NCBI RefSeq assembly: GCF_042652085.1 | Contig: NZ_JBHSJF010000006.1 | Coordinates: 1,302,001-1,366,000, forward strand | Length of the DNA: 64,000 bases | Direction of reading: 5' to 3' | DNA from: Flaviflagellibacter deserti | GTDB taxonomy: Bacteria; Pseudomonadota; Alphaproteobacteria; Rhizobiales; Methylopilaceae | Shown: positions 26,776 to 35,035 of the stretch, piece after piece | How positions within the stretch are numbered: the first letter of the stretch is position 1 | How the letters are laid out: each line of letters opens with the position of its first letter | Notes under the pieces: generated by a model | The model's input: only the letters and a program-made list of their open reading frames with translations | What the model was told of the DNA's origin: nothing | Database searches by the model: none | Position numbers and translations under genes: made by a program

Positions 26776-27618
26776 TCAGATCACGGGGTCGAAAAAGTCA
26801 GCATCCGTGAGCATGTGGTCCATGCTGCGCGACGGGTCGGCGCACGGCGCGCGACCGACGACACGTGCCGGAACGCCCGCAACCGTCATGCACGACGGCA
26901 CGCGATTGAGCACGACCGAGCCCGCGGCGACGCGCGAGCCCGCTCCGACCTCGATATTGCCGAGGATCTTCGCGCCCGCGCCGATCAGCACGCCGCGACG
27001 GATCTTCGGATGACGATCGCCGCGTTCCTTGCCGGTGCCGCCGAGTGTGACGTTCTGGAGGATCGAGACGTCGTCCTCGATAACCGCGGTCGCACCGATG
27101 ACGATACCCGTCGCGTGGTCCATGAACACGCCCTTGCCGATCGGCACCGCCGGGTGGATGTCGACCTGGAGCGCGCTGGAAACGCGGCTCTGGAGATAGA
27201 GAGCGAAATCCTGTCGACCGTCGAGCCACAGGCGGTTGGCGAAACGATGCGCCTGAAGGGCGTGAAAGCCCTTGAAGTAGAGAACCGGGTCGAGGAAGCG
27301 CGAGCAGACCGGGTCACGGTCGCAGACAGCGGCGATATCGGCGCGCATCGAAAGACCGATGCCGGGGTCGGATGCCAGCGCATTCTCGAATGCCGCGCGG
27401 ATCACGCCCTCGCCGAGTTCCGGGTGTTCGAGCCGTGAGGCGATACGATGGGCGACTGCGGTTTCAAGCGTATCGTGATGCAGGATCGTCGAATGAATGA
27501 AGCCCGCCAGCGCGGGTTCACGGGCGGCAAATTCCTCGGCCTCCTCGCGCAGCTGCTGCCACACGGGATCGACGGTCTGGAGCACAGCCTTGCTGCGTGC
27601 ATGGACGGACTGGATCAC
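26776..27618 (-). CDS. cysE: Serine O-acetyltransferase
   Basis: Acetylates serine with acetyl-CoA, first step of cysteine synthesis (280 aa). An N-terminal helical domain (about 1-140) precedes the left-handed beta-helix of hexapeptide repeats. Active-site stretches are DIHPAVPIGKGVFMDHATG and TLGGTGKERGDRHP, followed by VLIGAGAKILGNIEVG. The C-terminal tail ends DFFDPVI, with the terminal Ile typical of tails that bind cysteine synthase. Confidence 0.96.
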   Translation of the reverse strand: MIQSVHARSKAVLQTVDPVWQQLREEAEEFAAREPALAGFIHSTILHHDTLETAVAHRIASRLEHPELGEGVIRAAFENALASDPGIGLSMRADIAAVCDRDPVCSRFLDPVLYFKGFHALQAHRFANRLWLDGRQDFALYLQSRVSSALQVDIHPAVPIGKGVFMDHATGIVIGATAVIEDDVSILQNVTLGGTGKERGDRHPKIRRGVLIGAGAKILGNIEVGAGSRVAAGSVVLNRVPSCMTVAGVPARVVGRAPCADPSRSMDHMLTDADFFDPVI

Positions 27619-27734
27619 GGCGCTTTTCCCGTTTCTGGGCCCTTGTCTCGCACAGAGTGCTGAACGAGCCGTTGAAGCGTGTATCTAGTGCTTATTGGAG
27701 CGCGGCGGAAGATGCCTCGCCTTCGCCTTTTTCG

Positions 27735-28487
27735 TCAGGGGCGCCGGCTCAGGAAATCCAGCACGCCCGCCTTGAATATCTTGTCGCCCACAGCGCGGTT
27801 GTGATCGCGGCCGGTGATAGCCAAAACCTCAGAGCCCGGAATGGTTTCCGCGAGTTTCTCGGTCTTTCCCGCGACATCGTCTTCCGTGCCGACGGCGATC
27901 AGGACCGGCAGCCCGATGGAATTCAAACCCTCCGCCGTCAGCGGCGTCCGCGGAGAGCGCATCACCGCAGCGAGCGCCCGCATATCGGCCTTGGTCGCCT
28001 CGGCGAAGACGCGGAACGTCCGCGCATATGGGTCGGTGACGTCGTCTCGATGGTTCGCTTCCAAAGCCTCGGCGATCTCCTCGGACTTCGACGCGCCCTC
28101 GAAAAGACGGTCGCCCATGCCGCCGATGACGAGGCTCCGCACCCGCTCTGGATGTTCGATCGCAATCAGGGCGCCGACGCGCGCGCCCATCGAATAGCCG
28201 ATGATGTCGACCCGTTGGAGACCGAGATGATCGAGCAGAGCCAGCGCGTCCTCGGCCATCTGCGGATTGGCATAGCGCTCACTGTCATAGATCTTGTCGC
28301 TGAGACCATGGCCGCGGTGATCGAAAGCGATGACGCGGAAGCCAGCGCCCATCAGCGTCGAAATCCAGCCGGGTCCGACCCAGTTCATCTGCAGATTCGA
28401 TGCGAAACCGTGGATCAGGAGAACGGGATCACCCTCACCCTCATCGACGTAGTTCAGCGTCAGACCATCCGACAGAAAGCTCGGCAT
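27735..28487 (-). CDS. Alpha/beta hydrolase
   Basis: Cytoplasmic alpha/beta-hydrolase fold protein of 250 aa, substrate unknown. The oxyanion segment is LLIHGFASN, the nucleophile elbow is GYSMGA, the acid is in GTEDDV and the catalytic histidine in GRDHNRA. The ATG at 28487 has AGGGA about 8 nt before it, better than an upstream TTG. It is divergent from the zinc-finger protein gene with 107 bp between them. Confidence 0.9.
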   Translation of the reverse strand: MPSFLSDGLTLNYVDEGEGDPVLLIHGFASNLQMNWVGPGWISTLMGAGFRVIAFDHRGHGLSDKIYDSERYANPQMAEDALALLDHLGLQRVDIIGYSMGARVGALIAIEHPERVRSLVIGGMGDRLFEGASKSEEIAEALEANHRDDVTDPYARTFRVFAEATKADMRALAAVMRSPRTPLTAEGLNSIGLPVLIAVGTEDDVAGKTEKLAETIPGSEVLAITGRDHNRAVGDKIFKAGVLDFLSRRP

Positions 28488-28594
28488 CGAATTCCCTTTG
28501 AGCAATTGGGCATGGAGGTGGGACGGCGACGAATAGCCCCTCGCCTTCCGGGGGTGAAGCGGTTAGTTTGCGACCACTCAAATTCAAGGGACGC

Positions 28595-28855
28595 ATGACC
28601 GTGGCCGACATTCGCACGCCGCACTTTCACAACACCGCCGGTCACTCGGCCATCCGGATCGGCGTCCGCGAATTTCAATGCATCGGCGCCAGGCCGCCGT
28701 ACGATCATCCGCATGTGTTCCTCGACATGGGCGACGACAACGAGATCGTCTGCCCCTATTGCTCGACGCTGTTCCGCTATTCGCCGGAGCTGAAGGCCAG
28801 CGAGACCGAGCCGGCCGGTTGCCTCTGGGGTGCGGAACTCACACCCGCCCATTGA
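28595..28855 (+). CDS. Zinc-finger (zf-CHCC) protein, NDUFS6-like
   Basis: 86-aa protein with a CHCC zinc-binding domain related to mitochondrial complex I subunit NDUFS6. Visible elements are FQCIGARPPYDHPHVFLDMG and IVCPYCSTLFRY, giving one Cys, one His and a CxxC pair. The ATG at 28595 follows AAGGGA. It ends 6 bp before the FAD monooxygenase gene, so the two are probably cotranscribed, although no functional link is obvious. Confidence 0.88.
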   Translation: MTVADIRTPHFHNTAGHSAIRIGVREFQCIGARPPYDHPHVFLDMGDDNEIVCPYCSTLFRYSPELKASETEPAGCLWGAELTPAH

Positions 28856-28861
28856 TCCGGG

Positions 28862-30028
28862 ATGCCTCCGCAGCGCCCGATCCTGATCGCGGGCGCCGGT
28901 ATCGGCGGTCTCACTCTTGCGCTCGCCCTTGCCCGCCACGGAATGTCGGCGGCGATCATTGAACGCGCGCCGGCGCTGGAAGAAATCGGCGCCGGCATTC
29001 AGATCACGCCGAATGCAGGCCGGATCCTCGATGAGCTCGGCCTCGGCCAAGCACTAGACACGGCGGGCCTCCGTCCCGACGCGATACGCCTGATCGACGG
29101 TAGGACAGGCCGGGCGATCACCCATATGCCGCTCGGCGATGCCGCCGAAAACCGCTGGGGCGCTCCCTATCGCCTCATCCACCGCGCCCGGCTGCAATCG
29201 GTCCTCGCCAATGCCGTTGCCTCGGCCGGCGTGGAGATTCGCCTCGCAACGGAGCTGATCGACGTCGCGCAGACCGAGGATCGGGTGATCGTCCACGTTC
29301 GTAACACGCGCGGCGACGAGACGGTCGCCACCCCTGCCCTCATCGGCGCGGACGGCTTGCGTTCGACGGTCCGCGCGCGGCTCGGCAGGCCAACTCCCGT
29401 CTTCTCGGGACAGGTCGCCTGGCGGGCGGTCGCTGCCGTACGCACCGGCAACGAGGCCGCCGTATGGCTCGGGCCCGAGGCACATCTCGTCACCTATCCC
29501 GTCGAGCAGAGAGGCACGCTGAACCTCGTCGCCACCGCGCAGGGGACGTCGCCGGACCGAGGGTGGGGCACGCCTGCGAGCACGCAGGAAGCCGGCGCGG
29601 CCTTCTCCGCCTGGACCCCGACCATCCGCCAGTTGATCGCTTCAGCAGGTCCATGGCTGAAATGGCCACTCTACGAGCTCCCCCAGCTCTCGTCATGGAG
29701 CGAAGGCCGGATCACTCTGCTTGGAGATGCCGCCCATGCGGCCCTACCACACATGGCGCAGGGCGCGGCGATGGCAATCGAGGATGCCGCCGTGCTGGCC
29801 AATCAGCTCGTCCGCTGGCCCGCCGAGCCCAAGCAGGCGTTCACGGCATACGAGAAGCTACGCAAGCCGCGCGTGACGGCGGTGCAGAGGACGTCACGTC
29901 AGAATGGCCAAATTTACCGCATGGGCGGCCTGATGGCGCTCGCACGCGACACCGCGCTCCGTGCCATGGGCCCGAACCGGCTCATGAGCCGGTTCGACTG
30001 GGTGTATGGATACAGACCCGACAGTTGA
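28862..30028 (+). CDS. FAD-dependent monooxygenase (salicylate hydroxylase-like)
   Basis: Single-component aromatic hydroxylase-type flavoprotein of 388 aa. GAGIGGLTLALALARHG near residue 10 is the FAD dinucleotide fold. The GADGLRSTVR (DG) motif lies near 160. GDAAHAALPHMAQGAAMAIEDA near 285-305 is the second FAD motif. The substrate is unknown; the closest named classes hydroxylate salicylate or 3-hydroxybenzoate. It converges on wrbA with only 3 bp between stops. Confidence 0.9.
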   Translation: MPPQRPILIAGAGIGGLTLALALARHGMSAAIIERAPALEEIGAGIQITPNAGRILDELGLGQALDTAGLRPDAIRLIDGRTGRAITHMPLGDAAENRWGAPYRLIHRARLQSVLANAVASAGVEIRLATELIDVAQTEDRVIVHVRNTRGDETVATPALIGADGLRSTVRARLGRPTPVFSGQVAWRAVAAVRTGNEAAVWLGPEAHLVTYPVEQRGTLNLVATAQGTSPDRGWGTPASTQEAGAAFSAWTPTIRQLIASAGPWLKWPLYELPQLSSWSEGRITLLGDAAHAALPHMAQGAAMAIEDAAVLANQLVRWPAEPKQAFTAYEKLRKPRVTAVQRTSRQNGQIYRMGGLMALARDTALRAMGPNRLMSRFDWVYGYRPDS

Positions 30029-30031
30029 AGG

Positions 30032-30631
30032 TTACTTCGCCAGCTTCGCCGCGAGCGTCGCGACGTGGCGGCCCTGATAGCGGGCACCTTCAAGCTCTAC
30101 TGCCGAAGGCATACGGCTGCCGTCGCCATTGGTGATCGTGGACGCACCGTAAGGCGAGCCGCCCTTGATCTCGTCGACGCCCATCTGCCCCTGGAAGGCA
30201 TAAGGCAGGCCGGCCACGACCATGCCCTGATGCAGAAGCGTCGGAATGAAGCCGAGGATGGTCGATTCCTGACCGCCGTGCTGGGTCGCCGACGAGGTGA
30301 ACGCCGAGCCGATCTTGCCGACGAGCTTTCCCGCGAACCACAGGCCACCGGTTTGGTCCCAGAAATTGCGCATCTGCGAGGCCATCGTGCCGAAACGGGT
30401 GCCGGCGCCGACGATGATCCCGTCGTAATCGGCGAGTTCATCCGGCGTCGCGATCGGAGCAGCCTGATCGAGCTTGAAATGCGAGGCGCGGGCGACGTCT
30501 TCCGGAACGAGTTCCGGCACGCGCTTGATCGCCACTTCGGCGCCGGTCTCCCGTGCGCCCTCGGCGACGGCTTGAGCCATCGCCTCGATGTGGCCGTAAG
30601 CGGAATAATAGAGGACAAGAATCTTGGTCAT
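30032..30631 (-). CDS. wrbA: NAD(P)H:quinone oxidoreductase WrbA
   Basis: Flavodoxin-like quinone reductase (199 aa, standard length) that reduces quinones by two electrons and limits oxidative stress. FMN loop: VLYYSAYGHIEAMAQAVAEG. Other family stretches: GTRFGTMASQMRNFWDQTGGLW, SATQHGGQESTI and the GGSPYGASTI segment. The ATG is at 30631. It is divergent from the RhlE gene across 334 bp. Confidence 0.95.
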   Translation of the reverse strand: MTKILVLYYSAYGHIEAMAQAVAEGARETGAEVAIKRVPELVPEDVARASHFKLDQAAPIATPDELADYDGIIVGAGTRFGTMASQMRNFWDQTGGLWFAGKLVGKIGSAFTSSATQHGGQESTILGFIPTLLHQGMVVAGLPYAFQGQMGVDEIKGGSPYGASTITNGDGSRMPSAVELEGARYQGRHVATLAAKLAK

Positions 30632-30965
30632 CGCATGCTCCCGAAGAGTTGCCGGGAGGATATGCATGCCCGCGTGCCCAACAATTCCGCGCGTCGCATT
30701 CCCATTTGTGCATCTGTGCATGACGCCTATGGAACCCCAAGATTGACTTTCCGCGCGCAAACCCGCACATAGCGCTCATCGCTTCGGCGATCTTCGGCGT
30801 CATGGCCGCGTGAACGGGGTTTCAGTACCTTCCGTCTCGCCAGACGCCTCGAACCATCCGGCAGCCCAGATCACGCGGGGCGGTCTCTTGAGACCCCGCG
30901 CATATTGCGACTGACGCTTGATCGTCAGGCTCGCCGGGCGCGGCCATTTGAAAGCACACCACTAA
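30632..30965. promoter_or_regulatory. 334-bp divergent wrbA / rhlE region with structured leader
   Basis: No gene found. Before rhlE lie two hairpins: GGTCTC-TT-GAGACC (30882-30895), extended by flanking G/C pairs, and CTGACG-CTTGAT-CGTCAG (30911-30928). They form a structured leader just upstream of the helicase start. Structured leaders are common for cold-induced DEAD-box genes; control here is inference. Confidence 0.4.
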
Positions 30966-32420
30966 GTGACATCCTTTACCGATCTCGGCCTGAACGCGCA
31001 CATCCTCGCGGCGCTCTCGGCTGAAAAGTACGAGAACCCGACGCCGATCCAGGCACAGTCGATTCCTCACCTCATGAAGGGTAGCGACCTTCTCGGCATC
31101 GCCCAGACAGGCACCGGCAAGACGGCTGCCTTCGCGCTTCCCATCCTCCATCGCCTTGCCGCGGACAAGAAGCCGGCCCAGCGCCGCTCTTGCCGCGCGC
31201 TGATCCTCAGCCCGACCCGCGAACTCGCGAGCCAGATCGCCGAGAGCTTCCGCGTCTACGGCAAGGGCCTTGGCCTTTCTGTTGCGGTCATCTTCGGCGG
31301 CGTTTCGGCCGGTCCGCAGGTTCGCGCGCTGTCCGCCGGCATCGACATCCTCGTCGCCACGCCCGGCCGCCTGCTCGACCATCTGCGCGGCCAGATGCTC
31401 CGGCTCGATCCGGTCGAGATCTTCGTCCTCGACGAAGCCGACCAGATGCTCGACATGGGCTTCATCCATGACATCAAGAAAATCGTCGCGGCTCTTCCGA
31501 AGTCTCGTCAAAACCTGTTCTTCTCGGCCACGATGCCGAGGGAGATCGGCGCGCTTGCGGCCGATATGCTGAAGAACCCGGTCGAGGTCGCGGTGACGCC
31601 TGTCGCCAAGACCGCCGATCGCGTCGAGCAGAAGATGGCCTTCGTCGATAATGGCGAGAAGCGCCACCTTCTGGCCCGCCTCCTCAAGGAGAACGGCATG
31701 GACCGCGTCCTCGTCTTCTCGCGGACCAAGCATGGGGCCGACAAAATCGCCAAACACCTCGAGGTCGAGGGCATCGGCGCCGCGGCCATCCACGGCAACA
31801 AGTCCCAGGGTGCCCGCGAGCGCGCACTTGCCAGCTTCAAGGCCGGCAAGACCCGGGCGCTGGTCGCGACCGACATCGCCGCCCGCGGCATCGATGTCGA
31901 CGGCGTGACGCATGTCGTCAACTTCGACCTGCCGAACGTGCCGGAGAGCTATGTCCACCGCATCGGCCGCACTGCACGCGCCGGCGCAGCTGGCATGGCG
32001 ATCTCGTTCTGCTCACCGGACGAACGTCCGCTGCTGCGTGACATCGAACGGCTGATCGCGCTGACGGTCCCGCCGCTTGAGGGCCATGAGAAGGCACACG
32101 AGGACTTCCACACAAGCCGCGGCGGCGGCTCGCATCATCCCGGCAACCAGCCGCAGCGCACTAACCAGAAGCGCCGCGGTGGTCGCGGCCGCAGCCAGCC
32201 GGGCGGCAATGCCCATCAGCAGCCCGGCCAGCACGCGCAGCGTAGCGGCGAGCAGAAGCCGCACGGCCATCGCCATGGCGAGCAGCGCCCGCATGCCCGT
32301 AGCGGCGAGCAGCGTCAGGAACGTCCTGCCGGCGGCGATCTCGGCGGCATGCGGTTCATGAAGCCGAACGGGCAGCGTCCGAATGGACAGCGGCCCCGAC
32401 AGGAAAACCGGTCGAGCTAA
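30966..32420 (+). CDS. rhlE: DEAD-box RNA helicase (RhlE-like)
   Basis: ATP-dependent RNA helicase of 484 aa acting in ribosome assembly and RNA decay. Q motif (FTDLGL...PTPIQAQSIP), Walker A AQTGTGKT, PTRELA, DEAD (VLDEADQMLDMGF), SAT and, in domain 2, VFSRTKHGA, ATDIAARGID and HRIGRTARAG. From about residue 385 a low-complexity basic tail carries repeated SGEQ and NGQRP units, likely for RNA binding. The start is GTG at 30966; no ATG fits. It may work with the RNase E of this window. Confidence 0.95.
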   Translation: MTSFTDLGLNAHILAALSAEKYENPTPIQAQSIPHLMKGSDLLGIAQTGTGKTAAFALPILHRLAADKKPAQRRSCRALILSPTRELASQIAESFRVYGKGLGLSVAVIFGGVSAGPQVRALSAGIDILVATPGRLLDHLRGQMLRLDPVEIFVLDEADQMLDMGFIHDIKKIVAALPKSRQNLFFSATMPREIGALAADMLKNPVEVAVTPVAKTADRVEQKMAFVDNGEKRHLLARLLKENGMDRVLVFSRTKHGADKIAKHLEVEGIGAAAIHGNKSQGARERALASFKAGKTRALVATDIAARGIDVDGVTHVVNFDLPNVPESYVHRIGRTARAGAAGMAISFCSPDERPLLRDIERLIALTVPPLEGHEKAHEDFHTSRGGGSHHPGNQPQRTNQKRRGGRGRSQPGGNAHQQPGQHAQRSGEQKPHGHRHGEQRPHARSGEQRQERPAGGDLGGMRFMKPNGQRPNGQRPRQENRSS

Positions 32421-32440
32421 AGAGCCAGAACTGGAAATAG

Positions 32441-32469
32441 AAAAGGGGCGCCTCGGAGCGCCCCTTTTT
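32441..32469 (+). terminator. Terminator after rhlE
   Basis: Stem AAAAGGGGCGC (32441-32451) with GCGCCCCTTTT, 6-nt loop and T-run. Confidence 0.93.
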
Positions 32470-32489
32470 CGTTTGCCTCGGATCGTATG

Positions 32490-32564
32490 TCAGCGCAGGC
32501 CGAAGAAGCTCAGTACTGCGATGACCACGACAACGAGACCGACGATGTAGATCAAATTGTTCAT
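32490..32564 (-). CDS. 24-aa single-span membrane protein
   Basis: Tiny protein: the N-terminus MNNLIY, one hydrophobic helix covering about residues 4-21, then FFGLR at the C-terminus. Very similar short proteins ending in SFFGLR are, to my knowledge, widespread in Rhizobiales without a known role. AGGG lies 6-7 nt before the ATG. An EcfG-type promoter stands 32 bp upstream, making this a stress-induced membrane peptide. It is below usual gene-finder length limits. Confidence 0.8.
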   Translation of the reverse strand: MNNLIYIVGLVVVVIAVLSFFGLR

Positions 32565-32595
32565 GACCAACCCTCGCTTGCGTCCCCCGTGGGGG

Positions 32596-32620
32596 AACGT
32601 TGAGGGTGAGCGCTGGTTCC
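32596..32620 (-). promoter_or_regulatory. EcfG-type promoter for the 24-aa membrane protein
   Basis: On the minus strand GGAAC (32620-32616), a 16-bp spacer and CGTT (32599-32596), an exact match to the EcfG consensus, 32 bp from the start codon. Confidence 0.8.
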
Positions 32621-32686
32621 CGAAGAAAGTCGGCCGTCTTGACTTCAAACCCTCCCGCAAACGAGCATCTGATCGGGAGGTGAATC

Positions 32687-32983
32687 ATGACATCAGGCAT
32701 CAAGCTGCTTGCAGGGATTGGGATTTTCTCGGTCGCGCTGGCATCGGGCGCGGAGGCCGCCTGCAAAGGCGGAAGCTTCACCTTCACCAATCGTTCCTGC
32801 CCGACCATGTCGCAGGTGCTCGTCTGCAATGGCGAGAACGGCAGCGGAGGTACCAATCAGGCGGCCATCAAACTCGGCCAGTCGCAGACGTTCGATACGC
32901 CGGCCGGCTCTACCTTCACCGCCACATGCGGGATCGCGCCGCCGCAGAAATGCCCGGCGGCGCAGTGCGTGAACGGCGAGTAG
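32687..32983 (+). CDS. Small secreted cysteine-rich protein (98 aa)
   Basis: Exported protein with a signal peptide (about 1-24, ending EAA) and a mature part with six cysteines (CKGGSF, RSCPTM, LVCNGE, ATCGIA, QKCPAA, QCVNGE), likely three disulfides. The body is Ser/Thr/Gly-rich. GGGAGG precedes the ATG at 32687. Function unknown. It is divergent from the 24-aa gene and ends at a shared hairpin with gfa. Confidence 0.75.
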   Translation: MTSGIKLLAGIGIFSVALASGAEAACKGGSFTFTNRSCPTMSQVLVCNGENGSGGTNQAAIKLGQSQTFDTPAGSTFTATCGIAPPQKCPAAQCVNGE

Positions 32984-32991
32984 CGCGAAGC

Positions 32992-33029
32992 GCGGAAACG
33001 GACACCGAACAAGCCGCATCCGTTTCCGC
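32992..33029. terminator. Bidirectional hairpin between the Cys-rich gene and gfa
   Basis: Perfect 11-bp stem (32992-33002 with 33019-33029) with a 16-nt loop, placed between two convergent stops. T-rich flanks are modest. Confidence 0.65.
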
Positions 33030-33034
33030 TGTTC

Positions 33035-33616
33035 TCATTCGCGCAGCGTGCCTGCCTTCCTGGCCGCGAAGGTCGCCAGCGCGTCCATCAGCGGCGGGTT
33101 GAGTGCGTCATAGGGTTCGAGACCGACTTCCTTCAGTCGCGACCGCACCGCTGGCATGTCGCTGGGTCTCGTCCCGGATTCGATCACCGAAGAGACGAAG
33201 GCCGCGAAGCCGGGAGGCGCCCAACCGGGTTCCCTGAACCGCTCGGCGTGGATGAAGGACAGGCCCTTGAAGGCATGATCCTTCTCGATGGGGCCGTACA
33301 TATGCACACCACAGGCCTTGCAGGCATGCCTCAGGATCGTCGCGTTTGGATCGACCACCGCGAGCTTGTCGGCGTTCGCAGTGACGTTGACCTTATCGCT
33401 CGGCACGACTCCGACGATCGAGAATGTGGCGCCCTTGGGCTTCCAGCACTGCGTGCAGCCGCATGCGTGATTGTGAAGAACCTGGGAGCTGATCTGCACG
33501 GTCACCGGCCTGTCCGCGCAATCGCAGACCAGAGTGCCACCGGCGAAGCTCTCCGAGCCCTGTTTGATCCCGTTGTCGATGGCGGGATGAATGGAGATTG
33601 TCATCGTGTCCAGCAT
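33035..33616 (-). CDS. gfa: S-(hydroxymethyl)glutathione synthase
   Basis: Glutathione-dependent formaldehyde-activating enzyme (193 aa) that speeds the condensation of formaldehyde with glutathione. Zinc cysteines are visible in LVCDCADRP, HACGCTQCWKPKGA and LRHACKACGVHMYG. GGAGG lies 8 nt before the ATG at 33616. It follows frmA by 39 bp, forming a formaldehyde-detoxification operon beside the methanol oxidation genes. Confidence 0.95.
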   Translation of the reverse strand: MLDTMTISIHPAIDNGIKQGSESFAGGTLVCDCADRPVTVQISSQVLHNHACGCTQCWKPKGATFSIVGVVPSDKVNVTANADKLAVVDPNATILRHACKACGVHMYGPIEKDHAFKGLSFIHAERFREPGWAPPGFAAFVSSVIESGTRPSDMPAVRSRLKEVGLEPYDALNPPLMDALATFAARKAGTLRE

Positions 33617-33655
33617 TTGTCGTCCTCCCTACCGCAGCTTGTTTCGCTGCTTCCT

Positions 33656-34765
33656 TCAGTAGACCACTACGCCGCGGATCGACTCCCCCCTGTGCATCAG
33701 GTCGAACCCGGTATTGATGTCCTCGATCTTCATCGTATGGGTGATCATCGGATCGATCGCGATCTGACCGTTCATGTACATGTCGACGATCTTCGGCACG
33801 TCCGTCCGTCCCCTCGCGCCGCCGAACGCGCTGCCTTTCCAGACGCGCCCGGTCACGAGCTGGAATGGCCGCGTGGCGATCTCCTCACCCGCTCCCGCGA
33901 CGCCGATGATGATCGATTGGCCCCAGCCCTTGTGGCAGGCCTCGAGCGCGGTGCGCATGACCTTGGTGTTGCCGATGCATTCGAACGTGTAATCGGCGCC
34001 GCCGCGGGTTAGCTCGACCAGATGCGCGACGAGGTCGCCGCCGACCTTCGATGGGTTGACGAAATGGGTCATGCCGAACTCGCGACCCCATTTTTCCCGG
34101 TCGTCGTTGAGATCGACGCCGACGATCATGCTGGCGCCGACCAGTCGCAGGCCCTGAATGACGTTCAGGCCGATGCCGCCTAGACCAAAGACGACGCAAT
34201 TCGCGCCCGACTCGACCTTTGCCGTGTTGACGACTGCGCCGATGCCGGTTGTCACGCCACAGCCGACGTAACAGACCTTGTCCGCCGGTGCGTCCTCGCG
34301 GATTTTCGCCACCGCTATCTCGGGCAGCACGGTGTAGTTCGAGAACGTCGAACAGCCCATGTAGTGATAAATCGTCTCGCCCTTGTAGGAGAACCTGCTG
34401 GTCCCGTCGGGCATCAGGCCCCTGCCCTGGGTCGCCCTGATCTTCTGGCAGAGATTGGTCTTCCGGCTGAGGCAGTATTCACACTCGCGGCATTCGGGCG
34501 TGTAGAGCGGAATGACGTGATCGCCGACCGCAACCGACTTCACGTCCGGGCCGACTTCGACGACGATTCCAGCGCCCTCGTGACCGAGGATGACTGGAAA
34601 AATACCCTCGGGATCGGCACCTGACCGGGTGAATTCGTCGGTGTGGCAGATCCCAGTCGCCTTGATCTCGACCATGACCTCGCCCGCTTTCGGACCTTCG
34701 AGGTCGACCTCGACGATCTCGAGCGGCTTGGCCTTCTCGAATGCGACTGCGGCGCGGGTCTTCAT
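33656..34765 (-). CDS. frmA: S-(hydroxymethyl)glutathione dehydrogenase / class III alcohol dehydrogenase
   Basis: Zinc- and NAD-dependent oxidation of S-hydroxymethylglutathione to S-formylglutathione (369 aa). The catalytic zinc region is TGICHTDEFTRSGADPEG...LGHEGAG. The structural zinc lobe is PECRECEYCLSRKTNLC. The NAD fold is VFGLGGIGLNVIQG. Other class III signatures: GWGQSIIIGVAGAGEEI and GSAFGGARGRTDVP. No S-formylglutathione hydrolase gene is in the window. Alternative symbols are adhC and flhA. Confidence 0.96.
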   Translation of the reverse strand: MKTRAAVAFEKAKPLEIVEVDLEGPKAGEVMVEIKATGICHTDEFTRSGADPEGIFPVILGHEGAGIVVEVGPDVKSVAVGDHVIPLYTPECRECEYCLSRKTNLCQKIRATQGRGLMPDGTSRFSYKGETIYHYMGCSTFSNYTVLPEIAVAKIREDAPADKVCYVGCGVTTGIGAVVNTAKVESGANCVVFGLGGIGLNVIQGLRLVGASMIVGVDLNDDREKWGREFGMTHFVNPSKVGGDLVAHLVELTRGGADYTFECIGNTKVMRTALEACHKGWGQSIIIGVAGAGEEIATRPFQLVTGRVWKGSAFGGARGRTDVPKIVDMYMNGQIAIDPMITHTMKIEDINTGFDLMHRGESIRGVVVY

Positions 34766-35010
34766 CGCTGTCTGCTCCTCGCTTCATCCGGATCGCCAAG
34801 GGGATCCGACGCGTCAGCTCAAAACATCCCGCCTTCGCGGTCGAAGGCGGCACAGCATCGGGCGGCTAGTGATACGAAGCCGGACATGCAGCTGCGAGGT
34901 GTTTCTCGCCCAGGCTCGTTTCAGCCGCGATTGCCACGAGCTCGACAGGGCCATGAGGCCCTGAGCTCACGAAATTCTGACGAAAGCGTAGCACGACGAA
35001 TGCAGGAAAA

Positions 35011-35035
35011 CCACGGGAGTGACCGGGTCACTCCC
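35011..35035 (-). terminator. Terminator overlapping the pentapeptide gene stop
   Basis: GGGAGTGAC / GTCACTCCC 9-bp stem (35015-35035) with a 3-nt loop; on the minus strand it is followed by GTGGTTTTCC. The stop codon of the pentapeptide gene is inside the stem. Confidence 0.75.

Noticed and set aside
33248..34012. 254-codon plus-strand frame over gfa-frmA
   Set aside because: Antisense to two clear formaldehyde genes.
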